A DNA stretch of 64,000 bases from Marinomonas sp. KMM3893 (GTDB lineage Bacteria; Pseudomonadota; Gammaproteobacteria; Pseudomonadales; Marinomonadaceae): assembly GCF_004352855.1 (NCBI RefSeq), contig NZ_SJSC01000003.1, positions 62,001-126,000 of the forward strand, read 5' to 3'. A model generated the notes under the pieces. It saw only the letters and a program-made list of their open reading frames with translations, was not told the DNA's origin and searched no databases. Below are positions 50,659-60,862 of the stretch, in pieces; the stretch's first letter is position 1; each line of letters opens with the position of its first letter. A program made the position numbers and the translations under genes.

Positions 50659-52869
50659 ATGCTGTCCTTTAAACATTCCCTGCAATCGTTACGTAAATTG
50701 AGTGGTACCAGCACGAGCCAATTGTCTTATGGCGTAAGGGTGTTTGTGGCCTTGTGTGGCGCTATGGCGGTGAGTTGGAGTATTGACCGCATCGATATGG
50801 TTATCCCACTTTTTTTAGGGGTAATTGCGAGCGCGTTAGCGGAGACTGAAGATGGCTGGCAAGGTCGGGTTCGAACGCTTTCTATCACTCTGATTTTGTT
50901 CATTATTACTGCCTTTGGGGTGCGTTTATTAATGCCTTACCCTTGGGTATTTGGCGCGTCTATTGCCGTTGTGGCGTTTTCCTTATCCATGGGTGGAGCG
51001 CTAGGACGACGCTATGGTTTGATCTCACAAGCGACCTTGATTTTGGCGGTTTACACCATGATAGGTCTTAACCAAGCCACCCATGAAGTGCCGGTTTGGT
51101 ACGAGCCAGTATTATTGACATTAGGGGCTTTATGGTACGGTATTTTGTCGGTGATTTGGGCGGCTTTGTTTGCCCATGTGACTCTGCGCCAAGCGTTGAC
51201 CTCCCTGTATATTGAGGTCGGGCTTTATTTAAAACTTAAGTCTAAGTTTTTTCCATTACCAACGCGCGGTGCCGTGGACTCTTTACGACTCGATTTAGCT
51301 CAGCAGCATGGGCAGGTTGTGGTCGCGTTAAATCGCGTGCGAGAGATTTTGGTGAGTCGCATTGACAGTGACCCAACCAATCCTAGATTAGGGCGTTATA
51401 TCCGCTTTTATTTTATTGCTCAAGGTATCCACGAACGAGCCAGTTCCTCTCACTATAATTATTCCGATTTGGCAGAAACCTTTTTCCACAGTGATATTTT
51501 ATTTCGGCTTCAGCGTCAGTTGTCTGAAGCAGGGACCAGCTGTCGAAAAATAGGCGAAGCGATTCGTGGTGGTCATTCGATTGATTTACGCGACAGCGAA
51601 GAAACGGTGGCCGGCGTACTGAGATCGATGGATTACTTAGAACGCGAAGCGGAACCAACCCAGTGGCGTCTTTTCCGTCCGCTGCGTCAATTAACCGACA
51701 ATATCATTGCCTTACAACAGGAATTAGACAAAGCGCGTCAATTAGAAGACGTCTCCTTGTCCGATGCTTCCTTGCAAATACCCCAACCGCGAACCACGTT
51801 TCGCTCTATTTTTGACCAAATCGTGGACCAGTTGACCCCAAAGTCTCAGGTGTTTCGACATGCTGTGCGCATGTCGTTAGCGCTTACCGCAGGCTATGCC
51901 ATTATCCAAAATTTGAACCTCTCGGTAGGTTATTGGGTCATGTTGACCACCTTGTTTGTGTGCTTGCCAACCTTTGGCTCGACTCGAAAACGGCTCTACG
52001 AGCGTATCGCAGGGACAGTGATAGGGCTGGTTGCGGCTTGGTCCTTAATTACTTTGTTCCCAGTGGAAATCATTCAATTAGCGATTGCGGTTGTGGCTGG
52101 TGTGGTGTTTTTCTTAACGCGAACCAATCGTTATATGTTGGCGACGGCGGCCATCACGCTAATGGTCGTGTGCTGCTTTAATCAGGTATCAGATGGGTAT
52201 GATGTGATTTGGCCACGATTGATCGATACCTTAATTGGCAGTGTTATTTCATGGCTTGCGGTGTTTTTCATTTTACCGGATTGGGCGTATCGCCAACTGC
52301 CAATAACCTTTGCTGAAGGCTTACGCCGTAGTGCGGATTACTTACGAGAGTTGATGCGCTTTTATCAAGAAGACAACGTCAGTGAGCAGGTCTATCGCCA
52401 CAGCCGTCGACGCGCTTATAACGCCGATGCCTTGCTAACCTCGACCTTAGTTAATATGCAGCAAGAACCGGGTCACTTTCGCCGTGATACCGAGCTTTGG
52501 CAGCGTTTAGTGATACGCAGTCATACCCTATTTAATTACATAGCCGCGTTTAGCGCTCATCGCGGCACGTTAATCGAACAGTCAAGTAATCAGTTATTAG
52601 CAGATGCGGGAAATTACATAGTGGGAAGTTTACACGAAGTGGCAGAATGCCTTGAGCAAAGACAGTTGGTAAATGACAGTAGTGTTGAATTTGAGCGTTT
52701 GAGAAAAAGCCTCGCAGACACGCCAGCCGACGAAGATGAGCGACATTATTTTGTACAGTCTCAATTGCACTCTTTGTTAGGGCAATTAGAAGAGATTCGA
52801 CGCTTAACCCATGAACTACAAGTTCAGGTTCATGGTAGTGATATTAAGGCGCTGTCTAAGACACGTTAA
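50659..52869 (+). CDS. YccS/YhfK-like FUSC membrane protein
   Basis: About 736 residues. Two membrane blocks of about five helices each (residues about 25-165 and 405-540) alternate with cytoplasmic helical regions, the YccS/FUSC arrangement. Typical segments are VFVALCGAMAVSWSIDRIDM, IPLFLGVIASALAETEDGWQ, LNLSVGYWVMLTTLFVCLPT and ERIAGTVIGLVAAW. I start at ATG 50659; in-frame starts at 50614 and 50563 have no better ribosome site. YccS-type proteins are often called efflux components without direct proof. Confidence 0.87.
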   Translation: MLSFKHSLQSLRKLSGTSTSQLSYGVRVFVALCGAMAVSWSIDRIDMVIPLFLGVIASALAETEDGWQGRVRTLSITLILFIITAFGVRLLMPYPWVFGASIAVVAFSLSMGGALGRRYGLISQATLILAVYTMIGLNQATHEVPVWYEPVLLTLGALWYGILSVIWAALFAHVTLRQALTSLYIEVGLYLKLKSKFFPLPTRGAVDSLRLDLAQQHGQVVVALNRVREILVSRIDSDPTNPRLGRYIRFYFIAQGIHERASSSHYNYSDLAETFFHSDILFRLQRQLSEAGTSCRKIGEAIRGGHSIDLRDSEETVAGVLRSMDYLEREAEPTQWRLFRPLRQLTDNIIALQQELDKARQLEDVSLSDASLQIPQPRTTFRSIFDQIVDQLTPKSQVFRHAVRMSLALTAGYAIIQNLNLSVGYWVMLTTLFVCLPTFGSTRKRLYERIAGTVIGLVAAWSLITLFPVEIIQLAIAVVAGVVFFLTRTNRYMLATAAITLMVVCCFNQVSDGYDVIWPRLIDTLIGSVISWLAVFFILPDWAYRQLPITFAEGLRRSADYLRELMRFYQEDNVSEQVYRHSRRRAYNADALLTSTLVNMQQEPGHFRRDTELWQRLVIRSHTLFNYIAAFSAHRGTLIEQSSNQLLADAGNYIVGSLHEVAECLEQRQLVNDSSVEFERLRKSLADTPADEDERHYFVQSQLHSLLGQLEEIRRLTHELQVQVHGSDIKALSKTR

Positions 52870-52896
52870 TAACGACAAGGTTAAGAGAGTCACGAA

Positions 52897-52922
52897 AGCC
52901 AGCCAGTGCGCTGGCTTTTTTT
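52897..52922 (+). terminator. Rho-independent terminator after the FUSC gene
   Basis: AGCCAGC and GCTGGCT form a 7-bp stem with a 6-base loop, followed by TTTTTTT. Confidence 0.9.
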
Positions 52923-53223
52923 ATGCCTAAAATAAATGAGAACTGAGTTTTTTAGAAAGGACAGTTATGAGCGGCTTTTGCTGTGTAACCTTGAACCTTT
53001 CATTTTTGAGAAAAATTGGCGCGATTATTTTCCTCCTTTAGCATCGAGTGTGTGCGCTCTAACTTATTGCCCTTCTTAATGTTTTTATTTAAATGATCAG
53101 AATTATCGGATTTTAAGGCGCTTTTTAAGCGGTATTTTACGCGTTTATTTTCTGAAATTTGAAGAAACAGACTTCCCATTAAATTCATACGATGCCATTA
53201 TATGGAATAACAACAATAACAAA

Positions 53224-53238
53224 TTCCGTAATACGGAA
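53224..53238. promoter_or_regulatory. Palindromic operator upstream of the sugar-acid operon
   Basis: TTCCGTAATACGGAA is a perfect 7-1-7 palindrome 16 bp upstream of the reductase start. IclR-type regulators bind palindromes of this size, and an IclR gene lies in the same operon, so this is the likely operator. Confidence 0.6.
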
Positions 53239-53254
53239 AAACATGAGGTTTACT

Positions 53255-54262
53255 ATGCCAATCATATCTGTAGCAAAGCTTACTGATACCTATAAAACGA
53301 TTTTGCTGTCTAGAGGCATGGAGCAAGACAACGCGACGCGTCTTGCTGAAGGTTTTGTAGAAATGGCCAACGAAGGGATTTACTCCCATGGCATTAACCG
53401 TTTTCCGGTATTTATTTCGCAAGTAGACAAAGGCCAGATCAAATTAAATGAAACCCCTGAATGCGTGAACAGTATGGGCGCATTAGAGCAGTGGGATTGT
53501 CATTTTGGTCCTGGTGTCTTGAATGGTTTGATTTGTTCAGATCGAGCGATGGAACTGGCCCGTCAATATGGCATCGGTATGGTGGGAATGCGCAATTCCA
53601 ACCACTGGATGCGCGGCGGTTCTTATGTACTTCGCATGGCGCGAGAAGGGTTTGCAGGCATTGCTGCCACTAACTCGACCGCTGTTATGCCAGCCTGGGG
53701 TGGTAAAGATCACCGTTTAGGCACCAACCCTCTTATCATGGCAATCGCTGGTGATCCACCGGTTCTTGTTGATTGCTCTATGTCTCAATTCTCTTATGGT
53801 CAGCTGCAAAACTACGTCCTAGCGGACAAAGAACTGCCTGTTGTGGGTGGCTACGACAACAACGGTGAGCTGACCAAAGACCCGCATGTGTTATGGGAAA
53901 ACAAACGTATTTTGCCGATGGGCTTTTGGAAAGGTTCTTCTATGTCTTTGGTGTTGGACATGATGTTGACCGCTATTACGGGCGGTCATTCTGTGCCTGC
54001 GTTAACAGAAGACATGGGCGGCGAATTTGGTGTTTCTCAATTCTTGATTGCCATCGACCTAAGCAAAACCATTGAAGCGTCAAAATTCTCTGAAGAGATG
54101 AAGCGCATTCGAGATTACGTGTTGGCGTCAGAGCCTGCTGAAACGGGCACTGTTCAGGTGGCGGGCAGCAGTATTGAAAAATTCTTAGAGAAACATGAGC
54201 GTGCTGGTGGCATTGAAATTCATGATTCGATTTGGCAACAAATAGAATCACTATTGAATTGA
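53255..54262 (+). CDS. dlgD: 2,3-diketo-L-gulonate reductase (YiaK/DlgD type)
   Basis: About 335 residues of the LDH2/MDH2 (Ldh-type) oxidoreductase family. It follows E. coli YiaK along its length: GIYSHGINRFPVFISQ, GALEQWDCHFGPGVLNG, MRNSNHWMRGGSYVLRMAR, PAWGGKDHRLGTNPL and ILPMGFWKGSSMSLVLDMM. It would reduce 2,3-diketogulonate to 3-keto-L-gulonate with NADH. ATG 53255 is chosen because GAGG lies six bases upstream; ATG 53243 is an alternative. It is the first gene of the operon. Confidence 0.9.
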   Translation: MPIISVAKLTDTYKTILLSRGMEQDNATRLAEGFVEMANEGIYSHGINRFPVFISQVDKGQIKLNETPECVNSMGALEQWDCHFGPGVLNGLICSDRAMELARQYGIGMVGMRNSNHWMRGGSYVLRMAREGFAGIAATNSTAVMPAWGGKDHRLGTNPLIMAIAGDPPVLVDCSMSQFSYGQLQNYVLADKELPVVGGYDNNGELTKDPHVLWENKRILPMGFWKGSSMSLVLDMMLTAITGGHSVPALTEDMGGEFGVSQFLIAIDLSKTIEASKFSEEMKRIRDYVLASEPAETGTVQVAGSSIEKFLEKHERAGGIEIHDSIWQQIESLLN

Positions 54263-54288
54263 AATAACTGTTTTCAGAGGCTGTCATC

Positions 54289-54771
54289 ATGAAAAAAACA
54301 ATAAAATGGATGTGGCAAGGCATAGACGTGTTTATCACTGTTGTACTCGCTTCTATGATTGTTTTGGTGTTTACCAATGTCGTTCTCCGCTATGGCTTTT
54401 CTTCCGGTATTCGCTCCTCGGTGGAGTTGTCTAGACTGTGCCTAGTTTGGATCGTTTTGCTAGGGGCTGCGGTGGTGTTACGCCGTGGCGAACACCTTGC
54501 TATCGCTGAATTTTCAGAGCGCTTCTTCCCTAGCGCCGTCCCCATTCTGAATCGCCTCATCTGGGTGGTTATTCTTGTCTCTTCTGGCATGTTATTTGTG
54601 GGGGCGATGAACCAAACCATTGCCAATTGGAGCAATATCTCTCCACTCACAGGGTTACCTACGGCCTTGTTTGCTTTGGCAGGCGTTGTCTCTGGTTTGT
54701 TAATTGTGATGATTTCGTTGGTTCGAATATTCGACCCTAGTTGGCTGACGGATATGGAGGATCAAGAATGA
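54289..54771 (+). CDS. yiaM: TRAP transporter small permease (YiaM type)
   Basis: A 160-residue protein with four membrane helices (DctQ fold). FTNVVLRYGFSSGIRSSVEL near residue 25 and VVLRRGEHLAIAEFSERFF are typical. It partners the large permease, whose ATG overlaps its stop. In E. coli the matching YiaMNO carries 2,3-diketo-L-gulonate. Confidence 0.9.
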   Translation: MKKTIKWMWQGIDVFITVVLASMIVLVFTNVVLRYGFSSGIRSSVELSRLCLVWIVLLGAAVVLRRGEHLAIAEFSERFFPSAVPILNRLIWVVILVSSGMLFVGAMNQTIANWSNISPLTGLPTALFALAGVVSGLLIVMISLVRIFDPSWLTDMEDQE

Positions 54772-56048
54772 CATTAACGATCTTTTTAGTCGTATTAATG
54801 GGCTCGATTTTATTGGGTCTACCGGTTTCCTTTGCGTTATTGCTGTCCTCAATGGCACTGATGTTCCACATGGATTTGTTCAGTGCAGACATCTTGTCGA
54901 ACGCTCTAATCAACGGCGTAGACAGCTTTACCTTGTTGGCGATTCCTTTCTTTTTAGTCGCTGGCGAAGTGATGTCGGTGGGCGGCTTGTCGATGCGCAT
55001 TGTGCGTCTTGCCAACGCCTTCGTTGGGCACCGTAAAGGTGGTCTTGGTTATGTAGCGATCCTGACCTCGATTCTCTTGGCGGGTTTGTCTGGATCGGCG
55101 GTGGCCGATGCGGCCGCCTTGGTGAGTATTCTTTATCCGATGATGCGGGACGCCAAATACCCAGAAGGTTCTTCGATTGGCTTGCTGGCTTCTGGCGGCA
55201 TTATCGCGCCTGTTATTCCACCGTCTATTCCGCTTATTTTGATCGGGGTCGCGGGGGGCATTTCCATTAAAAACCTCTTTATCGGCGGTATTGTTCCAGG
55301 GCTTATTATGGGCCTGACCTTGCTGTTTTTATGGTTTTTCTTGGTGCGCAAAGAGCAATTGCCAGTCGAACAAAAGGCTTCTGCAAAAGAGCGCTTAGCC
55401 GCACTGAAAGACGGTATTTGGGCACTTTTCCTGCCTTTTATCATTCTGGGTGGTATTCGTTTCGGGATTTTCACACCAACAGAAGCGGCGGTGGTTGCCG
55501 CTGTGTACGCCATCTTGGTGTCGGTGTTTATTTATCGCGAATTAACCTTCCGTAAATTGTATTTGGTATTAGGCCGTGCCGGTCGCTCTACCGCCATGGT
55601 GATGTTCCTAGTTGGTTGCGCCATGGTCGCTGCGTGGTTGATTACGGTGGCGCAATTGCCTCAACAACTTGCCGAGCTGCTCGAACCCTTGGTTGATAGC
55701 CCTCGCTTATTGATGGCAGTGATCATGCTGTTGGTCTTCTTAGTCGGCATGGTGATGGACTTAAGTCCGACCATTTTGATTCTGGTGCCACTGTTAATGC
55801 CAGTGGTGAAAATGGCGGGGATCGACCCTGTGTACTTTGGTTTGATGTTTGTTATCAACACCTCAATTGGCTTGATCACACCGCCAGTGGGGAATGTGTT
55901 GAATGTGGTTTGCGGGGTCTCTCGAGTCCCTATGTCTGCGGCTATAAAAGGCATCATGCCCTTTATTGGCGCCTATGTTTTGCTACTAATACTCTTCATA
56001 GTATTTCCTAGCATTATCACTGTTCCGATGAAATTAATAATTGGTTAA
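54768..56048 (+). CDS. yiaN: TRAP transporter large permease (YiaN type)
   Basis: About 426 residues with around 12 helices (DctM fold). Landmarks are LLAIPFFLVAGEVMSVGGLS, LSGSAVADAAALVSILYPMM, GGIIAPVIPPSIPLILIGVA and INTSIGLITPPVGNVLNVV. It starts at the ATG overlapping the yiaM stop. It is the ion-coupled translocation subunit. Confidence 0.93.
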   Translation: MTLTIFLVVLMGSILLGLPVSFALLLSSMALMFHMDLFSADILSNALINGVDSFTLLAIPFFLVAGEVMSVGGLSMRIVRLANAFVGHRKGGLGYVAILTSILLAGLSGSAVADAAALVSILYPMMRDAKYPEGSSIGLLASGGIIAPVIPPSIPLILIGVAGGISIKNLFIGGIVPGLIMGLTLLFLWFFLVRKEQLPVEQKASAKERLAALKDGIWALFLPFIILGGIRFGIFTPTEAAVVAAVYAILVSVFIYRELTFRKLYLVLGRAGRSTAMVMFLVGCAMVAAWLITVAQLPQQLAELLEPLVDSPRLLMAVIMLLVFLVGMVMDLSPTILILVPLLMPVVKMAGIDPVYFGLMFVINTSIGLITPPVGNVLNVVCGVSRVPMSAAIKGIMPFIGAYVLLLILFIVFPSIITVPMKLIIG

Positions 56049-56067
56049 ACCCTCAAGGAGAAAAATA

Positions 56068-57060
56068 ATGATAAAAATGAAAACTTTACTGAAGGGTATG
56101 GGTCTTGCTTCGGCGATGACATTAGCGATTAGTGCTAACCATGCGATGGCTGCGACAACCTTTAAGTTGGCGCACGCGGCCCCTGAGTCTGATCTTCAAC
56201 AGACTATGTCTGTGTTTTTCAAAAAAGAAGTGGAAGCGCGCAGTCATGGTGACCTAAAAATCAATATCTTTCCTCATGGCCAGCTAGGCACGGATGCTCA
56301 GATGATTGAAGGCAACCGCGTGGGAATCATCGATTTCTCCATTGTTGGCTTGAATAACTACTCCGGTCTATTGCCTGAGTCTGCGGCATTCACCTTACCG
56401 TTTATGTTTCCAGACAGAAAAACCGCCTACAAGGTGTTAGACGGAAAAGTCGGTCAGGGGGTGTTGGATGACATGCAAAAATTTGGCTTAAAAGGCCTCG
56501 GCTACCCAGAAAATGGCTACCGTAATATCACCAACAATCGCGGTCCAATTCGCGAACCTGGCGATGTTAAAGGCTTGCAAATGCGTGTAAACGGCTCCAA
56601 AGCTTTAAACGATATGTTCTCTATTTTGGGCGCAAACCCAACGCAAATTCCTGTGGCTGAGCTTTACACCGCATTGGAAACTGGTGTGGTAGATGCTCAA
56701 GATCACCCGATCCCAGTCACTCTTTCGTTTAAATTCTACGAGGTGCAAAAGTACTTGAGTCTGACTCAGCATGCGTACTCACCATTGGTGTTTACGATGA
56801 ACGCGAAGAAGTTTAATAAACTGAGCGATGCAGAGAAGAAAATCATTACCGATGCCGCGGCCGACGCCGTTGCGATGCAGCGTAAATTAAGCATCGAGAA
56901 AGAAGACAAGATGATCGCTGAACTAGAGTCTCATGGCATGAAGGTCAACCGTGATGTAGACAGCGCAGCATTCCGTTCTGCTGTGAAACCTGTTTGGGAT
57001 GCCTTTATCAAACAGTACGGCGACAAAATGGTCAATGAAATCTTAGCCGCGTCAAAATAG
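56068..57060 (+). CDS. yiaO: TRAP transporter substrate-binding protein (YiaO type)
   Basis: About 330 residues starting at ATG 56068, seven bases after AAGGAG. The signal peptide is cleaved near AMA|AT. The DctP fold is shown by KLAHAAPESDLQQTMSVFFK, INIFPHGQLGTDAQMIEGNR, IREPGDVKGLQMRVNGSKAL and ELYTALETGVVDAQDHPIP, the last with the substrate-binding region after the conserved Arg of LQMRV. It lies 19 bp after yiaN. Confidence 0.93.
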   Translation: MIKMKTLLKGMGLASAMTLAISANHAMAATTFKLAHAAPESDLQQTMSVFFKKEVEARSHGDLKINIFPHGQLGTDAQMIEGNRVGIIDFSIVGLNNYSGLLPESAAFTLPFMFPDRKTAYKVLDGKVGQGVLDDMQKFGLKGLGYPENGYRNITNNRGPIREPGDVKGLQMRVNGSKALNDMFSILGANPTQIPVAELYTALETGVVDAQDHPIPVTLSFKFYEVQKYLSLTQHAYSPLVFTMNAKKFNKLSDAEKKIITDAAADAVAMQRKLSIEKEDKMIAELESHGMKVNRDVDSAAFRSAVKPVWDAFIKQYGDKMVNEILAASK

Positions 57061-57074
57061 AAAAATAACCAATC

Positions 57075-57115
57075 AGGGGCTCAGCACAGCGCTGCTGACT
57101 GAGTCCCTCTTTTTA
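57075..57115 (+). terminator. Terminator-like hairpin after yiaO
   Basis: GGGGCTCAGCA and TGCTGACTGAGTCCC pair with two bulged bases, followed by TCTTTTT. It may reduce but not stop transcription into the next genes. Confidence 0.75.
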
Positions 57116-57169
57116 CTCTCGTGATGAATGCCTTAAGTGCTTTGTTACGTTGGTAGTGAGGAAGTGATC

Positions 57170-57862
57170 ATGTATCAAGCATTAAAAGAACGGGTTCTAA
57201 AGGCGAATTTACAGCTGCCTGAATACGGTTTGGTAACCTTTACTTGGGGCAACGTCTCTGAGATAGACAGAGAGAAAGGCGTGATTGCCATTAAGCCATC
57301 CGGCGTCGAATACAAAAACATGAACGCGGATGACATTGTGGTGATTGACCTAGAAGGCAATCGATTAGAAGGCACATTAAACCCCTCCAGCGACACTCAA
57401 ACCCACATCGAATTGTACAAGGCTTTCCCAAACATTGGCGGCATTGTTCATACTCATTCACGACACGCGACGGTATGGGCACAAGCAGGGTTGGATATTC
57501 CGGCACTAGGGACGACCCATGCGGATTATTTCTACGGTGATATTCCTTGTACGCGACCTTTGTCTGCTGCTGAAATTGCCACCGACTATGAAAAAAACAC
57601 CGGTCTTGTGATTATCGAAGAGTTCAACCAGCGAGGCTTAGACGCAATGGCCATTCCCGGTGCTGTTATTTCTGGTCATGCGCCGTTTTCCTGGGGTAAA
57701 GACGCCTTTGATGCAGTGCACAATGCGGTGGTATTAGAAGAAGTGTCTGCGATGGCCATCGCCACACGATCGCTCAATCTTGAGATCAAGGTACAAGAAG
57801 AATTATTGGATAAGCATTATATGCGTAAGCATGGAAAAAATGCTTATTACGGTCAAAAGTAG
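57170..57862 (+). CDS. ulaF: L-ribulose-5-phosphate 4-epimerase
   Basis: About 230 residues of the AraD/SgbE/UlaF family. It has [57 protein letters not shown] with two zinc-binding His, and [18 protein letters not shown] with the third. It would turn L-ribulose-5-phosphate into D-xylulose-5-phosphate, the last step of the route. ATG 57170 follows GAGGAAG. UlaF, SgbE and AraD cannot be told apart by eye; the context favours the ascorbate/ketogulonate route. Confidence 0.9.
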   Translation: MYQALKERVLKANLQLPEYGLVTFTWGNVSEIDREKGVIAIKPSGVEYKNMNADDIVVIDLEGNRLEGTLNPSSDTQTHIELYKAFPNIGGIVHTHSRHATVWAQAGLDIPALGTTHADYFYGDIPCTRPLSAAEIATDYEKNTGLVIIEEFNQRGLDAMAIPGAVISGHAPFSWGKDAFDAVHNAVVLEEVSAMAIATRSLNLEIKVQEELLDKHYMRKHGKNAYYGQK

Positions 57863-57871
57863 GAGTGACTT

Positions 57872-58726
57872 ATGTACCAATTATTGGCTTTGGACTTAGA
57901 TGGCACTTCGTTAAAGTCTGATTTCACCATCAGTCCTGTGTTGGTGGATACTGTGCGAGTCTTAAGCAGAAGCATTCCAGTACTGATTGTTACCGGTCGT
58001 CACCACACGGCCGCCGGTCCTTATTATCAAGCACTGGGGCTAACGACACCGGCAATCTGCTGTAATGGTACCTATGTGTATGACTACCAAAACCGCGCCG
58101 TATTGCAGCATAACGCGATAGAAAAAAGCCAAGCCGTGGCGTTTTTACAATTGGCTCAAGCGCGCAATCTTAACGTGGTTGTGTACCTAAAAGACGCCAT
58201 GTTGTACTCCTCCCATCGTCCTGTCATGCATGTGGCAAGGTTGGCAGAGTGGGCGGAAGGCTTTTCTGGCGAAGTAAAACCGATTATCCGCCAAGTGGAT
58301 GATTTCTCTCCAGAAGTAGAAGGCGCTGAGTGTATTTGGAAGTTTGTTGTAGAAGGTGACGATGTGGATGAGTTTGCTGCCTTGCCTTTTATTCAACAGC
58401 ATTTCACCGGTGAAAAGTCGTGGTCGAATCGCATCGATTTCGCCAGTATCGGCAACACCAAAGGCGCAGCGCTTGCCCAATTAATTAAGCACAAAGGCAT
58501 CTCTCCTGAACAGGTTGTTGCGGTTGGTGACCATCATAATGATATTTCCATGCTTGAAATGGTGGGCATGGGCGTTGCGATGGCAAACGCCGATGAGAAT
58601 TTGAAACGTCACGCCAACATGATCACACGAACCACGAATGACAACGATCATACTCTGGCTGAGTTGCTGCAAACCCTTTTTCCAGAACACCTGAAATCGA
58701 CGCATCCATTAGGTGACCAACGATGA
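57872..58726 (+). CDS. Cof-type HAD-IIB sugar phosphatase
   Basis: A 284-residue HAD phosphatase. Motif I is LALDLDGTSLKSD, motif II VLIVTGRHHTAAG, motif III the Lys of NTKGAALAQLIKHKG, and motif IV VAVGDHHNDISMLEMVGMGV, with a C2B cap between. It lies 9 bp after the epimerase and overlaps the kinase gene by 4 bp (ATGA). No counterpart exists in the E. coli yia operon. It may remove stalled sugar phosphates. Confidence 0.9.
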   Translation: MYQLLALDLDGTSLKSDFTISPVLVDTVRVLSRSIPVLIVTGRHHTAAGPYYQALGLTTPAICCNGTYVYDYQNRAVLQHNAIEKSQAVAFLQLAQARNLNVVVYLKDAMLYSSHRPVMHVARLAEWAEGFSGEVKPIIRQVDDFSPEVEGAECIWKFVVEGDDVDEFAALPFIQQHFTGEKSWSNRIDFASIGNTKGAALAQLIKHKGISPEQVVAVGDHHNDISMLEMVGMGVAMANADENLKRHANMITRTTNDNDHTLAELLQTLFPEHLKSTHPLGDQR

Positions 58727-60216
58727 ACTATTTTATTGGTTTAGATTCTGGCGGCACCTTCATGAAAGCCGCATTGTTTGATAGCGCAGGTCAGCAAATA
58801 GCGATCTCGAAAGTGTCAGCACAAGTGGTTAATAAGCAGCAAGGCTGGGTTGAACGCGACTTAGACGCCTTATGGAATGACGCCAAAGTGGTGATTACTA
58901 AGCTGTTAAACAGCACGGACATCTCAGTCGATGACATCAAAGGACTAAGCATTTCAGCCCAGGGAAAAGGGGTTTACCTGCTGGATAAAGATCAGAAAAA
59001 CCTGCGTAATGGCATTATTTCTTCGGACTCTCGTTCGTTGGACATCGTTAAAAAATGGCAGGCGGATGCATTGCCAGAAACCATTTACCCGATGACTTTA
59101 CAGACGTTATGGACAGGTCATCCGGTGTCGATTATTCGTTGGTTAAAAGAGCATGAACCTGAAAATTACAGCCAAATAGGCTCAATTTTAATGGCCCATG
59201 ACTACCTTCGTTTTCGCTTAACCGGTGAGGTGAATGCTGAGTTAACCAACATTTCAGAAAGCAACTTTTTTAACGCCAACACCGGCGAGTACGATCGCGA
59301 ATTATTGGCTTTGTTTGGTATTGAAGAGGTTTTTTCAGCCTTGCCACCCATTATCAAGCCTGATCAGCTAGCAGGGTATGTAACGTCTGATGTGGCCAAT
59401 GAAATAGGCTTAAAAACAGGCACGCCTGTGTTTGGTGGGCTGTTTGATGTGGTCTCCACTGCGATTTGCTCTGGCGTCGATGCGAATGCCAACTCATTGA
59501 ATTATGTGATGGGAACCTGGGCGGTGACGTCTGGTATTGCAGACGCTATTACCGCGCTTGATTACCGTTATGTTTATGGTCATTACGTGGTAGACGGGCA
59601 ATACATTATCCATGAGGCGAGCCCAACTTCCGCCGGAAACTACGAATGGTTCGTGGATTATCTTGGTGAAAACGGTGAGTTTAACCATCAAGAAAATGAA
59701 GAATTGGTGGCCGCATTAGAACCGGCGAGCAGCGAATTGTTCTTTGTTCCTTTCTTATATGGTTCCAACATGGGGCTAGGGCTGAAAGCCGGTTTTTATG
59801 GTATGCAAGCGCATCATACTAAGGCTCATTTGATTCAGGCTATTTGGGAAGGGGTGTTGTTTTGCCATAACGTGCATTTGGATCGTATGCGTGCGCGTTT
59901 CCCTGATGCCGCGTCATTACGCGTTACCGGTGGCTCAACGGGGTCAAAGGTGTGGATGCAAATGCTGGCCGATTTAACCGGCATGTCGATCGACATTCCT
60001 AGCATCGAAGAAACCGGTTCTTTGGGCGCGGCCTTGGTCGCCATGGTGGGCGCCAAAGAGTATCCGTCCATCGAAGCTGGTTTGGCGGCGATGAAAGTCG
60101 ACAGCCAGCGTTTCGAACCTAACTCGGCTCACTATGACCAATATCAGCGCAAGTATCGTCGCTATCTACAATTGGTTGCTTTTTTCAAAGAATTCGAGGA
60201 GCACAAAGATGACTAA
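58723..60216 (+). CDS. lyxK: L-xylulose kinase (FGGY family)
   Basis: A 497-residue kinase matching E. coli LyxK (498) along its length: GLDSGGTFMKAALFDSAGQQ, GLSISAQGKGVYLLDKDQKN, TLQTLWTGHPVSIIRWLKEH, GTPVFGGLFDVVSTAICSGV, YVMGTWAVTSGIADAI and FLYGSNMGLGLKAGFYGMQA. It would phosphorylate L-xylulose or 3-keto-L-gulonate; the latter activity is known as a side reaction of LyxK and is needed here for the decarboxylase. It overlaps both neighbours. Confidence 0.93.
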   Translation: MNYFIGLDSGGTFMKAALFDSAGQQIAISKVSAQVVNKQQGWVERDLDALWNDAKVVITKLLNSTDISVDDIKGLSISAQGKGVYLLDKDQKNLRNGIISSDSRSLDIVKKWQADALPETIYPMTLQTLWTGHPVSIIRWLKEHEPENYSQIGSILMAHDYLRFRLTGEVNAELTNISESNFFNANTGEYDRELLALFGIEEVFSALPPIIKPDQLAGYVTSDVANEIGLKTGTPVFGGLFDVVSTAICSGVDANANSLNYVMGTWAVTSGIADAITALDYRYVYGHYVVDGQYIIHEASPTSAGNYEWFVDYLGENGEFNHQENEELVAALEPASSELFFVPFLYGSNMGLGLKAGFYGMQAHHTKAHLIQAIWEGVLFCHNVHLDRMRARFPDAASLRVTGGSTGSKVWMQMLADLTGMSIDIPSIEETGSLGAALVAMVGAKEYPSIEAGLAAMKVDSQRFEPNSAHYDQYQRKYRRYLQLVAFFKEFEEHKDD

Positions 60217-60853
60217 ACCTTTATTGCAAATGGCATTAGACGCGACCGATCTAGACACCGCTTTTGCGTCTGTTGCCCGCGTTGCAGAACAATTGGATGT
60301 GATTGAAGTGGGCACTATTTTGGCGTTCGCTGACGGCGTAAACAGTGTCGCGAAAGTTCGTGAGAAATACCCTAACCATATTGTTGTGTGTGACATGAAA
60401 ATCACCGATGCCAGCGCCATTTTAACAAGACTGGCGTTAGAGGCGGGGGCAAACTGGGTCACGGTGAGCGCCGCGGCGCACATTGAAACCATTCGAGCCG
60501 CCAAAAAAGTCGCGGATCAGTATCAAGGTGAAATACAAATAGAACTTTATGGGCATTGGACCTTCGATGACGCCAGAGCGTGGTACGATATGGGCATTAC
60601 TCAAGCCATTTATCATCGTTCTCGAGACGCTGAACTTGCCGGCGTTAGTTGGACAGACGACGACCTTAACAAAATGCAGCGGCTTTCTGATATCGGTATT
60701 GAGCTGTCCATAACAGGTGGAATTGTGCCTGCAGATTTATACCTATTTAAACAAATAAAAGTGAAGTCTTTTATTGCTGGCCGCGCGCTGGCAAGTGATG
60801 AAGGTGTGTCTATTGCAGAAGCATTTCATAGCGAAATAGCAAAATTCTGGTAG
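60209..60853 (+). CDS. ulaD: 3-keto-L-gulonate-6-phosphate decarboxylase
   Basis: About 214 residues of the OMPDC suprafamily. LLQMALDATDLDTAFASVAR begins the barrel, VIEVGTILAFADGVNSVAK follows, VCDMKITDASAI has the D-x-K metal/catalytic pair, and QAIYHRSRDAELAGVSW and SITGGIVPADL bind phosphate. It yields L-xylulose-5-phosphate. Its ATG lies inside the kinase stop region (8-bp overlap), so the two are coupled. Confidence 0.93.
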   Translation: MTKPLLQMALDATDLDTAFASVARVAEQLDVIEVGTILAFADGVNSVAKVREKYPNHIVVCDMKITDASAILTRLALEAGANWVTVSAAAHIETIRAAKKVADQYQGEIQIELYGHWTFDDARAWYDMGITQAIYHRSRDAELAGVSWTDDDLNKMQRLSDIGIELSITGGIVPADLYLFKQIKVKSFIAGRALASDEGVSIAEAFHSEIAKFW

Positions 60854-60862
60854 GTCCTTTTT